64,000 nucleotides of DNA from Caulobacter sp. (GCA_017745235.1 JAGHZU010000010.1:62001-126000), one strand, 5' to 3'; positions 1 to 7,891 are shown, counted from the stretch's first letter. A program made the numbers and translations. Notes: generated by a model not told the origin, from the sequence alone.

Positions 1-669
1 CACCTTGCCTGGATGGCGCTTCATCACCGCAAACGCCCATTGCGAACCGAAGCTGGCGGCGGTCAGGCTGACCTTCTCGTAGCCCAGGGCCTGGCGCAGG
101 TCGTCCACGTCGTCGGCGATCTGCGCGATCGAATAGCCCGACAGGTCGGCCTGCGGATAGGCGGCCGGAGCACGACGGGCCAAGTCGCGCATCGCCTTGA
201 CGTCCTGGGCGATGGTCAGAGGCTGATCCAACGGCAAGGCCGGCGTCTCCAACTCCATCATGTCCCCACGCAAGGTGTAGCCTCGCTGCTCGATCACCAG
301 CAGGTCAGCCACCTCGGCATAGCGCTGCCAAACCCCAATCCGCCGCCTGGCGGCGTCGTCGTGGTCGAGGACGATGTCCAGCATGGTCACACCGGGACCG
401 CCTACCAGCACCACGATCGGCGGGGCGTTGGTGGGATGAACCGCCCTCACCCGCGCGAAGCCCACCCCGATCAGTCGGCTGCCCGGCTTGTCGCGGTTCT
501 CGGGCACGTAGAGCGTGCCGATCTCGTAGGGCATCGTCGTGCCGTCGAGAGCCGTGGCGACGCCGGTTTCGGAAACGATATCCCCAGCCCGCCGCTTGGA
601 CTCGGCCGCCAGGGCCGGGGCGACGGAAACCAGCAGGGCCGCGAACGCGCACGCCAGAATGGTCTTCAT
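1..669 (-). CDS. Secreted alpha/beta-hydrolase, proline-iminopeptidase-like (C-terminus outside window)
   Basis: The frame is open for 223 codons from an ATG at 669 to the window edge, so the C-terminal part is missing. Residues 1-21 form a signal peptide, so the enzyme is exported. The mature part has an oxyanion-type VGGPG (residues 89-93), an EQRGYT segment (127-132) like the DQRGxG of the prolyl aminopeptidase family, and a nucleophile elbow AASFGS with Ser206. The Asp and His of the triad would lie beyond the edge. Family knowledge suggests a periplasmic peptidase or esterase of the TAP-like group; the substrate cannot be told. It is divergent from the small gene at 839, with an AT-rich inverted repeat between them. 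Confidence 0.8.
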   Translation of the reverse strand, partial: MKTILACAFAALLVSVAPALAAESKRRAGDIVSETGVATALDGTTMPYEIGTLYVPENRDKPGSRLIGVGFARVRAVHPTNAPPIVVLVGGPGVTMLDIVLDHDDAARRRIGVWQRYAEVADLLVIEQRGYTLRGDMMELETPALPLDQPLTIAQDVKAMRDLARRAPAAYPQADLSGYSIAQIADDVDDLRQALGYEKVSLTAASFGSQWAFAVMKRHPGKV

Positions 670-709
670 GTTCCCCTCGCCTTGCCGGATGTCGAAGGCT
701 CGCCCGTCA

Positions 710-738
710 AATATCTTTATGTCAAGATATTCGATATC
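710..738. promoter_or_regulatory. AT-rich inverted repeats, candidate MarR-type operator
   Basis: A perfect repeat AATATCTT (710-717) and AAGATATT (724-731) is separated by six bases, and a second one, GATAT-TCG-ATATC, overlaps it at 726-738. Such AT-rich symmetry stands out in this GC-rich region. It sits 41 bases upstream of the hydrolase start at 669 and about 100 bases upstream of the gene at 839, where an operator for the divergent pair would be expected. The shape resembles MarR-family sites; no MarR gene is in the window, so the binding protein is unknown. Confidence 0.5.
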
Positions 739-838
739 AAGTTACTCGAACCAGGTCGGCGATCTGCCGCCCCACTTATCCCCGACTTCGCTCCCAGACC
801 CACTGGCGCACCGACGCGGGCTTTGCGACACAGCCGCG

Positions 839-1285
839 ATGCGCACGATCGGCTATTTCAGATTTCCACCCGTCCGGGGCGTGGTGTTCGACGGGCCGTT
901 GTCGCAGCGGCTTTTCGACTACGGCTGCGAGCAGTTGTTCCACGATCGCTGCTACGGCCTGGCGGTGCACAAGCCGGGTCTGGACTCGGCCCTAGCCGTG
1001 ATGAAGCCGGATGATGTGCTGGTCGCCCCCAGCCTGCACGCCTTCGCCGCCCATCTGGTCGATCTGTTGCTGTTCATGGCCCGCCTGGAGGAAGCCGGCG
1101 TTCACCTTGTGACCCTGGCCGAGGGCATCGACACGCGCGAACCCGGCGGCTTCTTCAAGGCCTGTTCCCAGTTGGCCCTCTTCCACGAACAACGCCGCAT
1201 GGTGCGAACCGCGGAAGAGAAGATCGTGCGCGAAGGCCGTCCGTCCCTCGCCGCGTCGCAGACCGCCGCGTCGGACGAAACCTAG
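839..1285 (+). CDS. Orphan protein resembling a serine-recombinase catalytic domain
   Basis: The 148-residue product starts at an ATG in good register with coding bias. It begins MRTIGYFRF, like the beta-1 strand of resolvases, and holds LVTLAEGIDTREPGG near residues 97-111, followed by a helix with FHEQRR. That matches the GI-x-SL-xE-x-IDT-x-x-P-x-G segment and the long E helix of resolvase/invertase N-domains. The position of the catalytic serine (usually YxRVS) reads RFPPV, so the nucleophile appears lost, and no DNA-binding domain follows. It may be a degenerate or repurposed recombinase fold; activity is unlikely. Its stop interlocks with that of cysH on the other strand. Confidence 0.7.
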   Translation: MRTIGYFRFPPVRGVVFDGPLSQRLFDYGCEQLFHDRCYGLAVHKPGLDSALAVMKPDDVLVAPSLHAFAAHLVDLLLFMARLEEAGVHLVTLAEGIDTREPGGFFKACSQLALFHEQRRMVRTAEEKIVREGRPSLAASQTAASDET

Positions 1286-2073
1286 ATACCGTCGCCCACG
1301 TTTGGCGCCGCGCCGGGCGCACGGGCGACATGGATGCCGCACTCGGTCTTTTCCTGGCCCTGCCAGCGGCCCGAACGCACGTCGGCGTTGGGATCATCGA
1401 CCGGCTTGGTGCACGGCCAGCAGCCGATCGAAGGGAACCCCTGCGCGACCAGCGGATGGGCAGGCAGTTGGTGCTCGGCCGCATAGGCGTCAAGCTCGGC
1501 CTTGCCCCAGTTGGCCAGGGGATTGAACTTGATCTTGCCCTCGGACTCTTCGACCACCGCCAGGCGCAGACGGTCGCCGCCGTGGAAGCGCTTGCGCCCC
1601 GTGACCCAGCCCGAAAACTCGCCCAGGGCGCGGTCCAGCGGCAGCACCTTGCGGATTTCGCAGCACGCGTCGGTGTCGGTGCGCCAGAGGTCGGACTTGG
1701 GGTCCACCGTAGCCAGATCCGCGAAAGCCGGCCGCAGGTCGCGCACGTCGGTCAGACCCAGGCTGGTCGACAGCGTCTTGCGGTAGTCCAGCGTCTGGCC
1801 GAACAGCATCCCCGTGTCGAGGAACAGCACCGGTATATCCTTCGACACCTGGCTGGCCAGATGCAGCAGCACCGCCGATTCCGCTCCGAACGACGACACC
1901 AGAGCCAGCCCTCCGCCGAACGTCTCATGGGCGCGGCGCAGAATGGTCAGCGGATGGGCGTCGCGCAGTTCGGCGTCCAGCCGCATCGCCAGGTCGGAGG
2001 CCGATCGCCCCGCCCCCTGGGGCTGCGGAGCGGTCGTCGGCCTCGCCTCGGCCGCGGTCTGGTCGTACGCCAT
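1282..2073 (-). CDS. cysH: Assimilatory adenylyl-sulfate (APS/PAPS) reductase
   Basis: The 263-residue protein reduces activated sulfate to sulfite. The PP-loop region (SSFGAES, residues 60-66) binds the adenylyl nucleotide. Cys137-Cys138 and Cys218/Cys221 (GCWPC) form the CC...CxxC set of the 4Fe-4S type, and TECGIH carries the catalytic Cys245. Iron-sulfur enzymes of this class normally use APS, so the APS route is favoured over PAPS. The gene is last in the cysteine operon; its start touches the stop of the DUF934 gene at 2073. The N-terminal 25 residues are low in complexity, so a start further in cannot be excluded. Confidence 0.95.
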   Translation of the reverse strand: MAYDQTAAEARPTTAPQPQGAGRSASDLAMRLDAELRDAHPLTILRRAHETFGGGLALVSSFGAESAVLLHLASQVSKDIPVLFLDTGMLFGQTLDYRKTLSTSLGLTDVRDLRPAFADLATVDPKSDLWRTDTDACCEIRKVLPLDRALGEFSGWVTGRKRFHGGDRLRLAVVEESEGKIKFNPLANWGKAELDAYAAEHQLPAHPLVAQGFPSIGCWPCTKPVDDPNADVRSGRWQGQEKTECGIHVARAPGAAPNVGDGI

Positions 2074-2573
2074 CAGACGGCCCTTTCCTCAAAGGCGACG
2101 AGCCGTGCATCGGCCGCGCGTTGATAGACATGGCGGAAGCGATGGGCCGCCTTGGTCCAGACTTCAGGCGTGGCGCCGTCGGCGGGCTCGAAGGCGTCGA
2201 AGCCGCAACGGACCATGAAGCCGGCCTGCTCCTGCAGGACGTCGCCGACGGCCCGGACCTCGCCCTGGAAGCCGAACCGCTCGCGAAGCAGCCGAGCGGA
2301 GGTGTAGGCGCGGCCATCGCGGTACTTCGGGAAGGCCAGGGCCACCACCGAGAGGCGCGGCAGATCATAGGCCAGGGCCTCGACCTCCTGGTCGGCCTCG
2401 ATGCGCACGCCCACGCGGCGGCTGTTGGACAGCAGGATTTCGCCCTCGGCCTGGAACCGCGCCAGCGACAGGATCACGTCGCCTTCGGGCAAGGCGTCGC
2501 CGTCGTCGACATGGACGAATGCGTCCTCGGCCCATTCGGCCGCTTGGCCGGCCAGCTTAATCAGCCTGGGCAT
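2073..2573 (-). CDS. DUF934 protein of the sulfite reductase operon
   Basis: This 166-residue protein belongs to the DUF934 family, which is almost always found next to cysI and cysH in alpha- and betaproteobacteria. Visible hallmarks are the central LSNSRRVGVRIEADQEVEAL stretch (given only as residues about 48-67) and the conserved FPKYRDGRAYTSARLLRERF region. No cofactor motif is obvious. It overlaps the 3' end of cysI by 17 bases and abuts cysH, so translation is probably coupled. A role in sulfite reduction, for example as electron-transfer or assembly partner, is inferred from context only. Confidence 0.9.
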   Translation of the reverse strand: MPRLIKLAGQAAEWAEDAFVHVDDGDALPEGDVILSLARFQAEGEILLSNSRRVGVRIEADQEVEALAYDLPRLSVVALAFPKYRDGRAYTSARLLRERFGFQGEVRAVGDVLQEQAGFMVRCGFDAFEPADGATPEVWTKAAHRFRHVYQRAADARLVAFEERAV

Positions 2574-4215
2574 AGACAGCCTCCTTGAAGGGTTCCAGAC
2601 CGACGCGGCGATAGGTGTCGAGGAAGCGTTCTTCGCCGGTGCGGATATTGAGATAGGCGTCGACCAGGCTGTCGATCGCCGGGGCGACCTTGTCGGCCGA
2701 CAGGCCCGGTCCGAGGATCTTGCCGATCGAGGCGTCTTCCGCCCCCGATCCGCCGAGCGAGAGCTGGTAGAATTCCTCGCCCTTCTTGTCGACGCCCAGG
2801 ATGCCGATATGGGCCACGTGGTGGTGGCCGCAGGCGTTGATGCAGCCGCTGATCTTGATCTTCAGCTCACCCACCTTCTCGGCCCGGTCAGGGTCGGCGA
2901 ACTTGCGGGCGATGTCCTGGGCGATCGGGATCGCACGGGCGTTGGCCAGGGCGCAGTAGTCCAGGCCCGGGCAGGCGATGATGTCGCTGGCCAGGTCGAT
3001 GTTGGGCGTGGCCAGGCCAGCAGCTTCCAGCGCCGCGTGCACGGCGGCAAGGTCGCCCAGCTTAACATGCGGCAGCACCAGGTTCTGGGCGTGGGTCACG
3101 CGCAGATCGTCCAGGCTGTAGCGCTCGGCAAGATCAGCCACGACGTCCAGTTGATCGGCCGTGGCGTCGCCCGGGGTCTGGCCGATCGCCTTCAGCGACA
3201 CCTCGACGATGGCATAGCCCGGCTGCTTGTGCGGCTTCACGTTGTTGCGCACGAAGCGCGCCAGAGACGAGCTCGATGCGCGGGCGGTCTCGAAAGCTTC
3301 CGAAACGGCCGGCAAGGTCTCGAAATTCGTCTGGGCGAAGGCGGCGCGAATGCGGGCCAGTTCGGCGGCCGGCAGATCGGCGCGCTCGGCGTTGATCTTG
3401 CCCCACTCCTCCTCGACCTGGCGAGCGAACTCCTCCGCGCCCAGGGCCGCGACCAGGATCTTGATCCGGGCCTTGTAGATGTTGTCGCGGCGGCCATGGC
3501 GGTTGTAGACGCGCAGGATGGCCTCGAGATAGCTCAGCAGATGCTGAGTGGGCAGGTACGACCGGATAGTCTGGCCCACATAGGGGGTGCGCCCCTGACC
3601 GCCGCCGACAATCACCTCGAAGCCGGCTTGGCCGTCACGACCGTTGCGCAGGATCAAGCCGATATCGTGCACCTTTACCGCCGCACGGTCGGTCAGCGCT
3701 CCGGTGACAGCGATCTTGAACTTGCGCGGCAGGAAGCTGAATTCCGGATGCAGGGTCGACCACTGGCGGATCACTTCGCACCACACGCGCGGATCGTCGA
3801 TCTCCTCGGCCGTGGCTCCGGCATAGGGATCGGCCGTGGTGTTGCGGATGCAGTTGCCGCTGGTCTGGATGGCGTGCAGGTCCACCTCGGCCAGGGCGTC
3901 CAGGATGTCCGGGGCGTCCTTCAGCTTGATCCAGTTGAACTGGATGTTCTGACGCGTGGTCATGTGCCCGTAGCCCTTGTCGTAGGTGCGGGCGATCCAC
4001 GCCAGGCGACGGGCCTGACGACTGTTGAGAGAACCATAAGGAATGGCGACCCGCAGCATGTAGGCGTGAAGCTGCAGGTAGAGGCCGTTCATCAGGCGCA
4101 GGGGCTTGAACTGGTCCTCGGTCAAGTCGCCGGCCAGACGGCGGGCCACCTGGTGGCGGAACTCGTTGGTCCGGTCCGTCAGGAACTCGCGGTCGATGAC
4201 ATCGTACTGGTACAT
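2557..4215 (-). CDS. cysI: Sulfite reductase, siroheme/4Fe-4S hemoprotein subunit
   Basis: The 552-residue enzyme carries out the six-electron reduction of sulfite to sulfide. It has the two ferredoxin-like halves of the nitrite/sulfite reductase family. The siroheme-bridging cluster ligands are Cys415, Cys421, Cys458 and Cys462 in a CX5C...CX3C layout (CPGLDYC and SGCINACG), and arginine/lysine-rich substrate segments lie at RQNIQFN (88-94). A clear AGGAAG ribosome site precedes the ATG at 4215. No flavoprotein subunit (cysJ) is seen, so electrons probably come from ferredoxin or another donor. SUMT upstream makes the siroheme precursor. Confidence 0.95.
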   Translation of the reverse strand: MYQYDVIDREFLTDRTNEFRHQVARRLAGDLTEDQFKPLRLMNGLYLQLHAYMLRVAIPYGSLNSRQARRLAWIARTYDKGYGHMTTRQNIQFNWIKLKDAPDILDALAEVDLHAIQTSGNCIRNTTADPYAGATAEEIDDPRVWCEVIRQWSTLHPEFSFLPRKFKIAVTGALTDRAAVKVHDIGLILRNGRDGQAGFEVIVGGGQGRTPYVGQTIRSYLPTQHLLSYLEAILRVYNRHGRRDNIYKARIKILVAALGAEEFARQVEEEWGKINAERADLPAAELARIRAAFAQTNFETLPAVSEAFETARASSSSLARFVRNNVKPHKQPGYAIVEVSLKAIGQTPGDATADQLDVVADLAERYSLDDLRVTHAQNLVLPHVKLGDLAAVHAALEAAGLATPNIDLASDIIACPGLDYCALANARAIPIAQDIARKFADPDRAEKVGELKIKISGCINACGHHHVAHIGILGVDKKGEEFYQLSLGGSGAEDASIGKILGPGLSADKVAPAIDSLVDAYLNIRTGEERFLDTYRRVGLEPFKEAVYAQAD

Positions 4216-4219
4216 GCGG

Positions 4220-4588
4220 CTACTTCCTGCGGATCAGGTCGACGCGACCGGTCGAACGGGCGGCGCCCACAGCCTGGCGAAGGGCGTCGACCACGGCGCC
4301 GCCATCGGCCTGCTTGCCGTGCTCGGGCTCGTTGGTTGGACCCAGGGCCCGGATGCGTTCGCGGTAGCTGACCGGGGCCAGGCCGCCGCCCTCCACCGCG
4401 ACCAGGTCGATCGGGTAGGGCTCGACGATGACCGTGGGCTGGGCCTTGCCCTTGGCGACGGCGGCCTCGACCTCGTCGGCCTGGGCGTCATCGAACAGCT
4501 GGGCCTCGCCGAAACTGTCGACCCAGGCGCCGGACTTCCAGAACACGACTTCGCCGTCGATCAGGCGATTGGCGGTGACGGCTTTCAT
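4220..4588 (-). CDS. DUF2849 protein of the sulfur operon
   Basis: This 122-residue protein starts MKAVTANRLIDGEVVFW and fits DUF2849, a short family found beside cysI and the SUMT gene in alphaproteobacteria. The middle carries a helix rich in Glu/Ala and then a short strand-rich part; I see no metal or nucleotide motif. The ATG overlaps the stop of the SUMT gene as ATGA, and cysI begins four bases after its stop, so it is tightly placed inside the operon. Its role is unknown; a small accessory protein of sulfite reductase is a fair guess from the conserved order. Confidence 0.85.
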   Translation of the reverse strand: MKAVTANRLIDGEVVFWKSGAWVDSFGEAQLFDDAQADEVEAAVAKGKAQPTVIVEPYPIDLVAVEGGGLAPVSYRERIRALGPTNEPEHGKQADGGAVVDALRQAVGAARSTGRVDLIRRK

Positions 4589-5442
4589 TGACCAGGGCTC
4601 ATGCTTTGCACTCGGGGGACCTCCAGGCCGAGGTCTGGAACTTGAACGTTCGCCATCGCCATGGCCTCGCCCACCATCAGCAGGGCCGGGCCGGTCAGGC
4701 CCTGGGCCGCCGCGGGCAGGCCCGCCAGGGTGGTCAGGATGCGGCGCTCGTCGCGGCGGCTGGCGTTCTCGACGATCAGGGCCGGCGTGGCGGCGTCGCG
4801 GCCCGCCTCGATGAGGCGCAGCGAGATCGGGGCGGCGGTCGACACGCCCATGTAGACGACAACGGTCTGGTTGGCCCGAGCCAGCGAGGCCCAATCCAGA
4901 TCGGGCTCGGCCCAGTCGCCAGCCTTCGCTGCGGCGTGTCCGGTGACGAAGGTCACGGCTTGGGCGCTGCCGCGATGGGTCAGCGGCGCGCCGGCGCCCG
5001 CGCTGGCCGCCAGGGCGGCGGTGACGCCCGGCACCACCGTACAGTCGACGCCCGCCGTACGGCAGGCGGCCAGTTCCTCGCCACCGCGGCCGAACAGGAA
5101 GGGATCGCCCCCCTTCAGCCGCACGACTTCCAGCCCGTCGAGGGCCAGAGCCACCAGCAGCTGGTTGATGTCGTCCTGCGGCAAGGTGTGGCGCGACTTG
5201 CGCTTGGCGACGTCGATGCGACGCGCGCTCGAACGGGCCAGGTCGAGGATCTCCGCCGGGACCAGACCATCGTGCACGATCACGTCGGCGACCTGCAGGG
5301 CCTTCAGCGCCTTGATCGTCAACAGGTCGGGATCGCCTGGCCCCGCGCCCACCAGAGTCACGCGGCCAACCGGGCGCGCTTTCCCGCCGCCCGCCAAGGC
5401 GACGAGGGACCGGTGAGCGGATCGGACCGTCGGCCGAGCCAT
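4585..5442 (-). CDS. cobA: Uroporphyrinogen-III C-methyltransferase (SUMT)
   Basis: The 285-residue enzyme methylates uroporphyrinogen III twice, using S-adenosylmethionine, to give precorrin-2, the entry to siroheme and cobalamin. The tetrapyrrole methylase signature is clear: VTLVGAGPGDPDLLT near residues 28-42, LKGGDPFLFGRGGEE, the VVPGVTAALA loop, and APLTHRG. It lacks the oxidase/chelatase domain of bifunctional CysG, so those steps must be encoded elsewhere. It is first in the cys operon, where siroheme is needed by CysI, so siroheme supply is its likely main job. The symbol could equally be cysG-like. Confidence 0.92.
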   Translation of the reverse strand: MARPTVRSAHRSLVALAGGGKARPVGRVTLVGAGPGDPDLLTIKALKALQVADVIVHDGLVPAEILDLARSSARRIDVAKRKSRHTLPQDDINQLLVALALDGLEVVRLKGGDPFLFGRGGEELAACRTAGVDCTVVPGVTAALAASAGAGAPLTHRGSAQAVTFVTGHAAAKAGDWAEPDLDWASLARANQTVVVYMGVSTAAPISLRLIEAGRDAATPALIVENASRRDERRILTTLAGLPAAAQGLTGPALLMVGEAMAMANVQVPDLGLEVPRVQSMSPGQ

Positions 5443-5524
5443 GGTTTAAGGTCCTCTATAAGCCAATCACAATTGACGAACACCGGTCCGGCTTTCTGGC
5501 CAAACCGGTTGAAATCAAAGCATT

Positions 5525-5552
5525 GCGGGGCGAACCCTAGGATCCGCCCCGC
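5525..5552. repeat. GC-rich inverted repeat in the cys/LysR divergent spacer
   Basis: Perfect arms GCGGGGCG (5525-5532) and CGCCCCGC (5545-5552) flank twelve bases. It lies about 85 bases before the SUMT start on one side and 110 before the LysR start on the other. It could be a regulator site or an RNA hairpin in a leader; it has no T-run, so a terminator is less likely. Confidence 0.4.
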
Positions 5553-5594
5553 GTATGCCCGCCAACGAAAAGGGCCTGATCCGTCAGCGAACGC

Positions 5595-5627
5595 TTGCAA
5601 ATTGGGCGGCGGCGGGCCAATTCGCAA
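5595..5627. promoter_or_regulatory. Inverted repeat, candidate LysR-family operator
   Basis: Arms TTGCAAATTGG (5595-5605) and CCAATTCGCAA (5617-5627) pair with one mismatch across eleven bases. The site ends 34 bases before the ATG of the LysR gene. LysR regulators usually bind such a dyad (core T-N11-A type) upstream of their own gene and of a divergent target, so autoregulation and control of the sulfur operon are both possible. The assignment is by position and symmetry only. Confidence 0.5.
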
Positions 5628-5661
5628 ACAAGGTCTTCTGCCGGGGCGTTCAGTAAAACTC

Positions 5662-6618
5662 ATGGAACGACAGTCCGAACGGCGCCGCCTCCCGCCCCTT
5701 AACGCGCTGCGCGCGTTCGAGGCGGCCGCGCGCCACCTGAACTTCAGCCGCGCCGCCGACGAGTTGTCGGTGACGCCCGGCGCCGTCAGCCAGCAGATCC
5801 AGAACCTGGAGGACTATGTCGGCGCGGCCTTGTTCAAGCGCACGCCCAAGGGCCTGCTGCTGACCGACGCCGCCCAGACCGCCCTGCCCGCCCTGCGAGA
5901 GGCCTTCGATCGTCTGGCCGAGGCCGCCAGCCTGCTGACGGCGGCCGTCGACGGCCGCCGCCTGACCCTGACCGCCGCTCCCTCCTTCGCCGCCAAGTGG
6001 CTGGTGCCGCGCCTGGGCAAATTCGAGCAGGCCCAGCCGCAGGTCGACGTCTGGCTGTCGGCCGGCATGGACGTGGTCGACTTCGCGGCCGGCGAGGTGG
6101 ACCTGGCCATCCGCTACGGCTCGGGTCGCTATCCGGGCCTGGAAGTGATCCGCCTGCTCAGCGAGACGGTGATCCCCGTCGCATCGCCTGAGCTTCTGGC
6201 CACCAACCCCTTGGAAAAGCCCGAAGATCTGGATCGTCACATCCTGCTGCACGACGGTTCGCCCGACGCCGACGACAGCTGCCCCGACTGGGCCATGTGG
6301 CTGGCGGCGCGCGGGATCAAATCGGTGGACGGCGCCCGGGGGCCGCGCTTCAACCAATCCAGCCTGGTGATCGAAGCCGCCGCCAATGGCCGTGGCGTGG
6401 CCCTGGCCAAGCAGACCCTGGCCCAGGCCGACCTCGACTCGGGCCGGCTGGTCATCCCGTTCGAAATGCCCACCGCCGTGGACTTCGCCTATTACGTCGT
6501 CCACCCCAAGGCCAAGGGCCGCCTGCCTCAAGTGAAGGCCTTCGTGGCCTGGCTGAAGGAGGAAGCCGCCGCCCACGAAGCCGCCTTGCTGACCATGGAC
6601 AACGGCGCGGGCATCTAG
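5662..6618 (+). CDS. LysR-family transcriptional regulator, GcvA-like
   Basis: The 318-residue protein starts at the ATG at 5662, just before the conserved RRLPPLNALRAFEAAARH segment. Residues about 10-70 are the winged helix-turn-helix (FSRAADELSVTPGAVSQQI), followed by the periplasmic-binding-like effector domain with RYGSGRYPGLE typical of the GcvA/AmpR branch. Such proteins are often annotated GcvA after the glycine cleavage activator, but no gcv gene is nearby. It is divergent from the sulfur operon with a 219-base spacer that contains two dyads. Regulation of sulfur genes is possible but CysB proteins belong to a different LysR branch. Confidence 0.9.
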   Translation: MERQSERRRLPPLNALRAFEAAARHLNFSRAADELSVTPGAVSQQIQNLEDYVGAALFKRTPKGLLLTDAAQTALPALREAFDRLAEAASLLTAAVDGRRLTLTAAPSFAAKWLVPRLGKFEQAQPQVDVWLSAGMDVVDFAAGEVDLAIRYGSGRYPGLEVIRLLSETVIPVASPELLATNPLEKPEDLDRHILLHDGSPDADDSCPDWAMWLAARGIKSVDGARGPRFNQSSLVIEAAANGRGVALAKQTLAQADLDSGRLVIPFEMPTAVDFAYYVVHPKAKGRLPQVKAFVAWLKEEAAAHEAALLTMDNGAGI

Positions 6619-6677
6619 GGCCCTTTGAGGTCAGGTTTGGGATGGCCCCAGCCGCCGGAACCGGCTTAAAGGGGCGC

Positions 6678-7007
6678 ATGATCAAGACGACTCTCACCGT
6701 CGACGAGCGCCTCGCCCCCGTCGACTGCCAGACCATGCTCGACGTCCGCCAGGGTGTGGATGCGCTGGATCGGGCTCTCGTGACCCTGCTGACCGAACGT
6801 CAGGGCTACATGGACGCTGCGGCCCGCATCAAGGCCGACCGCAGCAAGGTGTTCGACCGCGCCCGCATCGAGGACGTGGTCGACAAGGTCAAGGCCGCTG
6901 CTCGCGAAGCGGGCCTGTCGGAAGCCATCGCCGAACCCGTGTGGCGCACCCTGATCGACCGCTGCATCGCCTACGAATACGACAGCTGGGACAAGACCAG
7001 GGGCTGA
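6678..7007 (+). CDS. Chorismate mutase, AroQ type
   Basis: The 109-residue all-helical protein matches the AroQ fold: an N-terminal helix with VRQGVDALDRALVTLLTER (residues 23-41), a middle helix AAARIKADRSKVFDRARI, and a C-terminal helix with WRTLIDRCIAYEY. The conserved Arg, Lys and Arg that hold the transition state are present in these helices. It would convert chorismate to prephenate in phenylalanine/tyrosine synthesis; the related isochorismate-pyruvate lyases look alike, so a side role cannot be ruled out. It follows the LysR gene by 59 bases and may be read from the same transcript. Confidence 0.88.
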   Translation: MIKTTLTVDERLAPVDCQTMLDVRQGVDALDRALVTLLTERQGYMDAAARIKADRSKVFDRARIEDVVDKVKAAAREAGLSEAIAEPVWRTLIDRCIAYEYDSWDKTRG

Positions 7008-7060
7008 AGCCGCCGGGGCAGGCGCAGGCAAATGCGCCCGCCCCTCCTTCGCCGCTTCGG

Positions 7061-7891
7061 CTAGCGGTTGCCGCCGATCAGGTCGCCCAGTTCACCCAGG
7101 ATCGAGCCCTCGCCCCGATTGCCGCCGCCCCCTTGCGCGGCGGCCAGCATGCGACCGGCCAGGCGCGAGAACGGCAAGGACTGGATCCAGACCTTTCCCG
7201 GACCACGCAGACGGGCGAAGAACAGCCCCTCGCCCCCGAACAGCACGCTGCGTACGCCGCCGGCGGCGACGAGGTCGAAGTCGACGCTCGGCGTGTAGGC
7301 GGCCAGACAGCCCGTATCCACGTGCAATTCCTCGCCGGCCTTCAACTCACGCTCGACGATCGTGCCGCCCATCTGGACGAACACCCAGCCGTCGCCGTCC
7401 AGCCGTTGCATGACGAAGCCCTCGCCGCCGAACAGGCCGGTCATGATGCGCTTCTGGAAATGGACACCGATCGAGACGCCACGGGCGGCGGCCAGGAAGC
7501 TGTCCTTCTGGCAGATCAGCCGCCCGCCGACCTGGCCCAGGTTGATCGGCAGGATCGCCCCCGGCGTCGGCGAAGCGAAAGCCACGCGCGCCTTTCCCGA
7601 GCCGTTGTGGGTGAAGACGGTGGTGAACAGGCTCTCCCCGGTGATCAGGCGCTTGCCCGCTCCCAACAACTTGCCCATGACCCCGCCGCCGGCCTCGCCC
7701 GAGCCGTCGCCGAAGATCGTGGTCATGCCTACGCTGGCGTCCTTCCAGACGAAGGCGCCGGCCTCGGCCACCGCGCTTTCGCCCGGGTCCAGTTCGATTT
7801 CCAGGAACTGGAGCTCCTGCCCCTTGATCTCGAAGTCGACATCGTCGGCGACGGCCGGGTTACGCTGGTGCGACCAGGGACTGGTGGTCAT
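7061..7891 (-). CDS. AIM24/TIGR00266 family protein
   Basis: This 276-residue protein belongs to the AIM24 family (TIGR00266), a trimeric double beta-barrel without catalytic residues. Evidence includes FEIKGQELQFLEIELDPGES at the start, FGGEGFVMQRLDGDGWVF in the middle and the LRGPGKVWIQSLPFSRLAGR signature toward the end, after which a Gly-rich tail follows. Bacterial members have no settled function; the yeast homologue supports mitochondrial inner-membrane organisation. It stands alone between two convergent or divergent neighbours. No signal peptide is seen. Confidence 0.88.
   Translation of the reverse strand: MTTSPWSHQRNPAVADDVDFEIKGQELQFLEIELDPGESAVAEAGAFVWKDASVGMTTIFGDGSGEAGGGVMGKLLGAGKRLITGESLFTTVFTHNGSGKARVAFASPTPGAILPINLGQVGGRLICQKDSFLAAARGVSIGVHFQKRIMTGLFGGEGFVMQRLDGDGWVFVQMGGTIVERELKAGEELHVDTGCLAAYTPSVDFDLVAAGGVRSVLFGGEGLFFARLRGPGKVWIQSLPFSRLAGRMLAAAQGGGGNRGEGSILGELGDLIGGNR

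Noticed and set aside
5443-5661. Cobalamin or SAM riboswitch upstream of the SUMT gene
   Set aside because: I see no B12-box or SAM-type conserved core in the spacer; only two simple dyads.
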